This document shows, in pieces, positions 6,682 to 12,671 of a DNA stretch of 20,285 nucleotides. Both the position numbers and the translations under genes were made by a program. The DNA is taken from positions 1 through 20,285 of the forward strand of contig JAOUFZ010000009.1 of NCBI GenBank assembly GCA_029857995.1, in the 5' to 3' direction. The notes under the pieces were generated by a model. That model had not been told where the DNA came from. It ran no database searches and saw only the letters and a program-made list of their open reading frames with translations. The DNA comes from Dehalococcoidia bacterium. GTDB taxonomy: Bacteria > Chloroflexota > Dehalococcoidia > GIF9 > AB-539-J10. Positions within the stretch are counted from its first letter, which is position 1. Each line of letters opens with the position of its first letter.

Positions 6682-9198
6682 ATGGGAAAGATAGTCAGTA
6701 TTTTATTAGCTCTGGCACTGGTACTGAGCGTTGGCCTGGTGACAACCATGCCGGTACAGGCAGCCGTGAGCCAGTCGCAAGTTACAGTTAGCCCGGTGCG
6801 AACCGGCCAGGTGGCGCAGTATACCATCGTGTTCGGCATAACTGCCAGCTTGACAGCGGGGGTGGATAGTATCACGGTGGATTTCCCCACGGATACCACG
6901 GTGCCGGGAACGGGAAACTATACTACCGGCGACATAACAATTAACGCTAACAACGTTAGTAGTGGTGATATTACTGTCGCTGGCCAGAAACTGACCATGA
7001 AGAGCCCAGTCACTATTGTGGCTCCAGCTACAGTCACCGTGGTCTTCAAGACCGATGCTGGCATCATCAATCCGACCACTACAGGCGACTACAAACTGAA
7101 GGTCAATACTAGCCTTCTGGCAGACCAGAATCCTGTGGAGTCCGCAACATACGCCATCCGCGATTTGCCCGCGGTAACTGCGGTCAGTCCTGGCAAGGGT
7201 AATGTTGACGGCACCATGTGGGTTGAGATTGCCGGCACGAGCTTCATGGGGGACAGTGATACCAATGCCTCTGATACCACCATTAGCTTCAGTGTGGGGG
7301 CCGATGTCCTCCAGACCAAGTACATTTCAGTCACCGAGATAGATGTGCAGATAAAGGTCAAGGCGGTGGGGATTTTCCCGGTCACCGCGCAGACTCCAGC
7401 TGGGAACAGCACGACAAACGGGAGTTTCACGGCCAATGCGGCCGGCACCAAGCAGGTCGATGTGTGGCAGAAGTATACGCCCACCGACATCATTTTCGAC
7501 GGAGACACACTTGTGTTCCATAGTACGACCAGCAGCATTACCGCTGCGATTTCAGCTGCTTCCGCAGACTATACGTTAATGGCCCACTCCGGCGCATACG
7601 TTGAGGACCTCCTAATCAATAAGGCAGGGCTGGCCCTCATGTCCGTCAGTGGGAAAGATGCTACCACCATCAAGGGTGTGCAAAACGTCCCGGAGGCGTC
7701 TTGGCCTCTAGCCAAACCAAACATTGACATTCTATCAGATGGAGTCCGGATTAGCGGCTTCACCATAGCTGGTCCTGATTACCAGGCAGGCTACTACACC
7801 AGCGGTATGGTTATCGGCGGCAGCAATGTTGAGATTTACGGAAACGCCTTCGAAGTTACCGCAGCTATGACTCTGGACGAAATCTCGCAGGCTATAACGA
7901 CTTACCATGAGAATGCTATCCCCGGCGTTGACGTATCCGGGCTCAACATTCACAACAATAGTCTTACCCCTCTCTTTAGCGGCAGCACAGCCGGATACGA
8001 GGGCATCTACATCAACTATAGCGTCGCCACAGCAGACGTGACCATCGCCGATAACACGTTTGGCGGTGAAGTCGTCCGTGCCATAACCACAGAATGCTCC
8101 GACACCGTTATCAGTGGCAACACAATCATTACTGGTCTCGGGCCGGGTTTGCCCGGTGGCTACATCGGCATCCTGGTAAGAGACTATTTTGGGGTAGCCC
8201 AGGACTCGGTTTCAATTGTCGGCAACACGGTGAAGGGCTCAGCCTCCGGAAAGGGCTTTCAGGTCGGTATCCAGATAGGAAGAACTGGGCAAACTCTGAC
8301 CAATATCAGCGTGACCAGAAACACGGTGCAGGATAATGAGACCGGCGTTCTGGTACGCGCCTCCGCCGGTGGCGTGGGTGTTAACTACAACAATATTGCT
8401 GGCAACACCGAGCTGGGTTTGAACAACACAGATAGCGTGAAGCTTGACGCCCTCTACAACTGGTGGGGCCTTGCGATCGGGCCACACCACGACACTCGCA
8501 ATCCCAGTGGCCAGCTCAATGCTGTGACGGGCAATGTTGATTTCAGCCCGTGGCTTTACAAACCCCAGGAGCAGTTTGCCCACGATGCCCCCTGCCTTGC
8601 AGGCTCCGTCGTGCTTGACAATGAAGCGGAAGAGATTCAACTCGGCAGCTATGCCGGTGGCTGGAACAGCTTCTCCACGCCTATCACCCTGGATGGCTCA
8701 GCTAATACAGTAAGTGAGCTTCTGGCTTTGGCGGCAGCAAGCAACCTGTACATTCTGAGAGCGCAGCGCTTCGACCTCGCTACTCAGCAGTGGGTTCTTG
8801 TAATACTGAATAATAGTGTATATGGCGCAGATTACCAGATAAAGCCAGGCGAGGGCTTCTATGTCCAAGTTCGCACCAGAGGCAGCCTTCCTATCCTGGT
8901 GGCAACCGGCACAACAGCGCCCCCGATGAGAGATCTGGCCGCCGGCTGGAACTTAATCGGAATGTCCAGCATTCAGGCACAGACTGTAGCCACTGCCCTT
9001 TCCGGTGTCTCCTACAGCATGGTGTTAAGTCCCAAGCCGCCTAATGACGTGGCATGGAGTGTTCCGCCAGCTGGAGCGGGCGATAAGGAAGTACTCGTTG
9101 GCCAAGCCTACTGGGTGGCTATGGGTGAGTCTGGAAAGTTGTTTGGCTTCACTTACACACCAGTGGCAAGCGATATGACCTGGGATCTGAACCAATAG
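6682..9198 (+). CDS. Secreted right-handed beta-helix (NosD/pectate-lyase-like) surface protein
   Basis: An 838-residue exported protein. The ATG has AAGGAGAGGAG just upstream. A signal peptide (about residues 1-28, ending PVQA) is followed by a beta-rich region (about 30-165) and an IPT/TIG-like immunoglobulin domain (about 170-255, with VSPGKGNVDGTMWVEIAGTSF). A long parallel beta-helix (about 265-640) follows, recognisable from repeated short turns with N-rich ladders (NNSLTP, NTFGG, GNTI, NTVKG, RNTVQDN). It ends with YNWWGLAIGPHH, a motif often found at the end of such helices. The last about 180 residues form a two-part domain with GWNSFSTPI and GWNLIGMSS. Unlike the next three genes it has no CFI-box tail. 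Helices of this kind bind or cleave polysaccharides or serve in adhesion; no catalytic site is evident, so the function is open. Confidence 0.8.
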   Translation: MGKIVSILLALALVLSVGLVTTMPVQAAVSQSQVTVSPVRTGQVAQYTIVFGITASLTAGVDSITVDFPTDTTVPGTGNYTTGDITINANNVSSGDITVAGQKLTMKSPVTIVAPATVTVVFKTDAGIINPTTTGDYKLKVNTSLLADQNPVESATYAIRDLPAVTAVSPGKGNVDGTMWVEIAGTSFMGDSDTNASDTTISFSVGADVLQTKYISVTEIDVQIKVKAVGIFPVTAQTPAGNSTTNGSFTANAAGTKQVDVWQKYTPTDIIFDGDTLVFHSTTSSITAAISAASADYTLMAHSGAYVEDLLINKAGLALMSVSGKDATTIKGVQNVPEASWPLAKPNIDILSDGVRISGFTIAGPDYQAGYYTSGMVIGGSNVEIYGNAFEVTAAMTLDEISQAITTYHENAIPGVDVSGLNIHNNSLTPLFSGSTAGYEGIYINYSVATADVTIADNTFGGEVVRAITTECSDTVISGNTIITGLGPGLPGGYIGILVRDYFGVAQDSVSIVGNTVKGSASGKGFQVGIQIGRTGQTLTNISVTRNTVQDNETGVLVRASAGGVGVNYNNIAGNTELGLNNTDSVKLDALYNWWGLAIGPHHDTRNPSGQLNAVTGNVDFSPWLYKPQEQFAHDAPCLAGSVVLDNEAEEIQLGSYAGGWNSFSTPITLDGSANTVSELLALAAASNLYILRAQRFDLATQQWVLVILNNSVYGADYQIKPGEGFYVQVRTRGSLPILVATGTTAPPMRDLAAGWNLIGMSSIQAQTVATALSGVSYSMVLSPKPPNDVAWSVPPAGAGDKEVLVGQAYWVAMGESGKLFGFTYTPVASDMTWDLNQ

Positions 9199-9206
9199 AT
9201 TTTGCT

Positions 9207-9241
9207 TCGACTGGGACAGCGCAAAACCCTGTTCCAGTCGA
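9207..9241 (+). terminator. Strong hairpin between the first two secreted-protein genes
   Basis: TCGACTGGGACAG pairs with CTGTTCCAGTCGA across a 9-base loop (CGCAAAACC): 13 pairs including one G-U wobble. Only a short ATTT follows, so termination would be partial. It may set different expression for the two genes or protect the upstream message. Confidence 0.55.
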
Positions 9242-9263
9242 GCCTATTTAAAAGAGAGCGAAT

Positions 9264-10937
9264 ATGATTAAGGGAAGCTCAAAGAAACTGAGGGTTGCTG
9301 CCTTCGGCTTCTTAGTTTTGCTATTGGCTTTGTTACCTGCCAGTCCTGTTGTTGCTCAAGGTTTGGGCCAAGCCTTTTATGGCACAGTGAACATAGATGG
9401 TGGGGATGCCGCTGTAGGTACAGTAATCAGTGCCCAAGTCGCCGGAACGGAATACGGCAGTTGCATAGTTACTAGCGCCGGATCTTATGCTTTGATAGTC
9501 CAGGGCGAAATTGACGAAGGAGCTACCATATATTTCTATGTCGCTGGCCAAGAGTCCAACCAGACTTTTCCCTTCCACGATGGCTGGACAACTGAACTCA
9601 ATCTTACCGTGACGGGCCCGGCTGTCCCGAGATACGCCCTGACCATGGCCAAAGATCCTGTCGTGGGTGGGAATGCGACTGACGAGACTGGTGGTTCGCC
9701 TTACGCTGCGGGCGCCACAGTTAGGATAAAAGCGGTAGCCAACCCGGGCTACGGCTTTGTCAACTGGACGGCAAACTCAACGGTCACATTCGCCGATGCC
9801 ACCGCCCCAGAGACTACCTTCACAATGCCGGCCCGAGCGGTGACTGTGACCGCTCATTTCGGCGTGACCTACGAGCTCGACATGGCAGCAGACCCTGTCG
9901 CGGGCGGCGGCGCGATTGATGTAGCTGCTAAAGGTGCTTACGCTGCGGGCGCAACAGTCAGCATAAGAGCAGAACCTGCAACGGGCTACGGATTTGTCAA
10001 CTGGACGGCAGATGCGCCAGTCACTTTCCAGGATGCGACTGCAGAGGAGACCACCTTCACCATGCTGGCTCAAGCTCTAACTGTCACCGCCCACTTCGGC
10101 GTGGCCTACAACCTCACCATGGCAGTAGACCCTGTCGGAGGCGGGGATGCGATTGATGTGGCTGACAAAGGTGCTTACGCAGCAGGTGCCACAGTCGGGA
10201 TAAGAGCGGTAGCCAACCCAGGCTACGCGTTTGGTAACTGGACGGCAGATGCGACGGTCACATTCGGTAGTGTAACCGCTGCACAGACCACTTTCACAAT
10301 GCCAGCTCAAGCTTTGACCGTCACCGCCCACTTCGAGGAGGCGTTGCCGCCTCCCGAGATTCCCACCGTTGCCACGTTAGCCGCCACCAGCATCTCCTCC
10401 TACTCAGCCAGCGTGCACATGAGCTATACTCGGGGGAACTTTGGCTCGGTGGATGTGCGCTTTGCCTGCAAGAGGCCCACGGATCCGGCCTGGTTCTATA
10501 GTACGTGGGTCTCTAGAACAGCAGATGGCAACTATACTGAGGTACTCACGGGGCTCGTTTCGCAGACGCAGTATCAGTTCAAAGCTCAGCTTAAGTATAG
10601 CGACACTGTGATTGAAGGTGATATCTCTCAGTTCACTACAGGCACGGGGTCCGGCACGAATCTGAATGATCTATTAGCTTACTTTGGTTGTTTTATTGCT
10701 ACTGCAGCCTACGGAAGTCCCACTGCTGAACAGATAAATGTGCTGCGAGACTTCCGGGATGTGGTGTTGCTGAAAAGCACATTAGGGTGCCGATTTGTCG
10801 CCCTGTACTACCGGCTCAGCCCTCCCGTAGCGGATTTCATAGCTGGAAATGAGGCCCTGAGGACTCTGGTTAGGGAGCTCCTGGTTGACCCCATTGTCTG
10901 GCTTGTTGAAGCTACCCGGGACGTGTGGCGGAATTAG
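9264..10937 (+). CDS. Secreted multidomain protein: InlB-type repeats, fibronectin-III-like domain, CFI-box-CTERM tail
   Basis: A 557-residue exported protein. The signal peptide is residues 1-32 (ends VVAQ). Residues 34-117 form a beta-rich domain (AFYGTVNIDGGDA, GSYALIVQ, FYVAGQE, FHDGWTT) also present in the next gene. Three InlB/Flg_new-type repeats follow at about 123-199, 202-279 and 281-357, each with GYxFxNWTA and ending LTVTAHF or similar. A fibronectin-III-like domain (about 364-460) comes next. The protein ends in a CFI-box-CTERM domain: GCFIATAAYGS with Cys476, then LRDFRDVVLL, LYYRLSPPVADFI and a hydrophobic end. The family name is established; its role is presumed C-terminal sorting or anchoring. 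The ATG at 9264 has only a weak GAGAG upstream, but the next gene begins with the same MIK. Probably a cell-surface or shed adhesin-like protein. Confidence 0.8.
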   Translation: MIKGSSKKLRVAAFGFLVLLLALLPASPVVAQGLGQAFYGTVNIDGGDAAVGTVISAQVAGTEYGSCIVTSAGSYALIVQGEIDEGATIYFYVAGQESNQTFPFHDGWTTELNLTVTGPAVPRYALTMAKDPVVGGNATDETGGSPYAAGATVRIKAVANPGYGFVNWTANSTVTFADATAPETTFTMPARAVTVTAHFGVTYELDMAADPVAGGGAIDVAAKGAYAAGATVSIRAEPATGYGFVNWTADAPVTFQDATAEETTFTMLAQALTVTAHFGVAYNLTMAVDPVGGGDAIDVADKGAYAAGATVGIRAVANPGYAFGNWTADATVTFGSVTAAQTTFTMPAQALTVTAHFEEALPPPEIPTVATLAATSISSYSASVHMSYTRGNFGSVDVRFACKRPTDPAWFYSTWVSRTADGNYTEVLTGLVSQTQYQFKAQLKYSDTVIEGDISQFTTGTGSGTNLNDLLAYFGCFIATAAYGSPTAEQINVLRDFRDVVLLKSTLGCRFVALYYRLSPPVADFIAGNEALRTLVRELLVDPIVWLVEATRDVWRN

Positions 10938-11053
10938 GGAGGCTTCGACACACGATTCGGAGGACAGGAAAATCCAGCCGATTACGATGGAAGAAGCCCG
11001 CCCGAACTCAATGCGCCCGGTGGTTGTGAACCATCGAGACCTGCCGCCAGTTC

Positions 11054-11152
11054 ATGGCGCGGAGGCTGGTCCTGCTCTTGTTTGGCTTCACCAGCACTCC
11101 AGTGGCATATGTGATAGACTGGAAGCTACACCAACACATAGACCCAAACTGA
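11054..11152 (+). pseudogene. Relic of the C-terminus of a second beta-helix surface protein
   Basis: From 11078 the translation LFGFTSTPVA...W.L.Q aligns with the last residues of the first secreted protein (LFGFTYTPVA...W.L.Q, 9136-9195). The DNA matches at about 26 of 30 bases at the start of this stretch. A CCGCCAG upstream (11043-11049) also matches the parent. Everything between is lost. The short frame from ATG 11054 (MARRLVLLLFGF...) is probably a by-product of the deletion. The relic lies 49 bp before the next secreted-protein gene, in the same relative place as the intact parent before its partner. Confidence 0.6.
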
Positions 11153-11200
11153 GACGAGGCTTTGCTATTCCGCAGTTAAGCCGTATTGACAGAGGCGAGC

Positions 11201-12103
11201 ATGATTAAGGCGAGATTCAAGCAGTTAGTATTTGCCACCTTCGGCTTGCTGATTTTGCTGTCCGCTTTGTCTTCTGGTAATTCTGTTTTCGCTCAGGCTC
11301 CTGGTTTGGGTCATGCCTTTTCTGGCACAGTGAAGGTAGATGGTGGGGATGCTGGCATAGGCACGGTAATTACTGCTCACGTTGATGGGACCAAATATGG
11401 CAGTTGCACGGTTATCACGCCTGGATCCTACGGCTTGATAGTGCAGAACGATATTACAGAAGGGGCTACCATACATTTCTATGTTGACGGCCAGGAAGCG
11501 GACCAGACTTTTCACTTCCATGATGGCTGGACAACCACGCTTAATTTAACAGCGCCAGCACCACTGGTACGATATGCCCTCAGGATCTCCAGCACGGAAG
11601 GAGGCTCGGTAATCGGGCCTGGCGTGGGCAATTTTACCTATGGCAAGGGAACGGTGGTCGACCTGTTGGCGACTCCTAACGTTGGCTACCGATTTGTCCA
11701 ATGGACTGGCGATGTGAGCACCATTGGTGATGTCCTTGCCGCCGCCACCACTATCACTATGCAGGGCGACTACTCAATTGCTGCCAACTTTGAGGAGGGG
11801 TCATCCCCATCCCCATTCCCATTCCCGTGCTTCTTTAGCACTGCAGCGTACGGAACTCGGACTGCCGAACGGCTCCATGTGTTGCGAGAGTTCCGGGATG
11901 TGGTGTTACTGCAAAGCGCCGCGGGCTCCCGGTCTGTTGCCTTGTACTACCAGCTCAGCCCTCCCATAGCGCATTTCATAGCAAGCCGTGATCTCTTGAG
12001 AACCCTTATCAAGGAGCTCCTGGTTGACCCCCTCATTTGGATGGTTGAAGCCACGGGCGGACACAGGACGGAATTAGGGAGAGCCTGCGGCCGAATCCAG
12101 TGA
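11201..12103 (+). CDS. Secreted protein, short paralogue: shared N-domain, one InlB-like repeat, CFI-box-CTERM tail
   Basis: A 300-residue paralogue of the preceding gene. The signal peptide is residues 1-32 (ends VFAQ). The shared domain is at 36-118 (AFSGTVKVDGGDA, FYVDGQE, FHDGWTT). One InlB-like repeat follows at about 124-197 (GYRFVQWTGD, IAANFEE), then a proline-serine linker and a CFI-box-CTERM domain from Cys210. The box reads CFFSTAAYG rather than CFIATAAYG. The frame can open at a TTG at 11186, but ATG 11201 is chosen: it has AGAGG upstream and gives the MIK... start of its paralogue. A single extra base near 12057 shifts the end: the conserved CGGAATTAG that ends the other two is out of frame here. 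The last 15 residues (GGHRTELGRACGRIQ) are therefore not family sequence. Compared with its neighbour it has lost two repeats and the fibronectin-like domain. Confidence 0.78.
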   Translation: MIKARFKQLVFATFGLLILLSALSSGNSVFAQAPGLGHAFSGTVKVDGGDAGIGTVITAHVDGTKYGSCTVITPGSYGLIVQNDITEGATIHFYVDGQEADQTFHFHDGWTTTLNLTAPAPLVRYALRISSTEGGSVIGPGVGNFTYGKGTVVDLLATPNVGYRFVQWTGDVSTIGDVLAAATTITMQGDYSIAANFEEGSSPSPFPFPCFFSTAAYGTRTAERLHVLREFRDVVLLQSAAGSRSVALYYQLSPPIAHFIASRDLLRTLIKELLVDPLIWMVEATGGHRTELGRACGRIQ

Positions 12104-12107
12104 TCCT

Positions 12108-12218
12108 GATGATTGCCAGGAAACGAAGATGAACATCACACGTCAATGAGCAGAATCTAGAACAAAATGAGTCCTGGTATTCAAATTTGCAGTTTCAGAT
12201 TTGTCTAGGGTTTGGACT
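12108..12218 (+). repeat. 3'-flank direct repeat, copy 1
   Basis: Begins GATGATTGCCAGGAAACGAA and ends at TTTGGACT. It matches 15021-15120 with about a dozen substitutions and one indel of about ten bases. The similarity continues the coding similarity of the two CFI-box tails, so the duplicated unit ran past the gene end. It stops where the transposase relic begins. Confidence 0.65.
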
Positions 12219-12581
12219 TTCGTACAGATGGTGGGAGTGAATTCGCCCTGGAATTTGAAAGGGTTACCCCAAATTAAGTACGCAGAGGTACTTCTTCAGA
12301 GTCAAAACCTCCAAGGATAACCTTGATATAGAGCGGTTCAATAGGACCTTAGGGTACAAATGGCTTTACAGCTTCAGCCTACCTTTAGACCCTGAAGAGC
12401 TCAATCCCGGCTAACGGAACCGTTTGTTGACTATGATTTCAGCTGTCCACACCAATCTCCTTGTGATCTTGCCCCCGTAGAGTATATTCAAAAACCACTC
12501 GCTAGAATATGCGGGCCAGTGTTACCCATCTGGTCGGCCAGCACAGATCTTAGACAAAAGCCCTCTCAGCCAGTATACTAA
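12218..12581 (+). pseudogene. Broken IS481/IS3-type transposase (integrase-core) fragment
   Basis: The C-terminal part of a DDE transposase of the rve integrase-core type is spread over three phases. Phase 1 from 12218 reads FRTDGGSEFALEFER, with the second catalytic Asp. Phase 2 from 12286 reads RYFFRVKTSKDN...ERFNRTLGYKW, with the catalytic Glu. Phase 3 from 12411 reads LTEPFVDYDFSCPHQS...LAPVEYI, ending at TAA 12579. At least two single-base shifts break it, and the N-terminal DNA-binding part and first Asp are missing. The RxKTxKDNxxxERFNRTL and PHQSxxxLAPVEYI blocks are characteristic of IS481-like elements. No terminal inverted repeat is visible. The relic is non-functional, and its far end overlaps the promoter of the next gene. 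Confidence 0.75.
12551..12579 (+). promoter_or_regulatory. Sigma70-like promoter B, same layout as promoter A
   Basis: TAGACA (12551-12556), 17-bp spacer, TATACT (12574-12579). The spacer begins AAAGCCCT, comparable to AAGGTCCT in promoter A. Predicted start is near 12586, giving a leader of about 85 nt. The promoter lies inside the last codons of the transposase relic. Confidence 0.6.
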
Positions 12582-12586
12582 ATACT

Positions 12587-12671
12587 GAGTAGAAGGCACC
12601 ACGAGATATTTTCCCTGAGCTTTAGCCTCTGTGTTGCTGGGGGATTAAGGGACGAAAGTGCCGAGAGTAGA
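12587..12671 (+). promoter_or_regulatory. Leader of the second beta-helix gene
   Basis: This leader carries the blocks shared with 6369-6455 and ends directly at the ATG. GGCAC (12595-12599) can pair with GTGCC (12658-12662), closing the leader, and CCCT (12613-12616) can pair with AGGG (12648-12651). The start codon has only a weak GAGAG upstream, so structure in this leader could govern translation. No known riboswitch class is recognised. Confidence 0.4.

Noticed and set aside
9630..10340. Three similar DNA segments that could be taken for a CRISPR or tandem satellite
   Set aside because: Units are about 235 bp, coding, in frame and diverged; they are InlB-type protein repeats, not a CRISPR array.
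10885..11208. Frame of 107 codons overlapping the end of the 557-residue protein and the relic region
   Set aside because: It starts inside a well-supported gene and its translation shows no family. The better explanation of the region is the decayed C-terminus in another phase.
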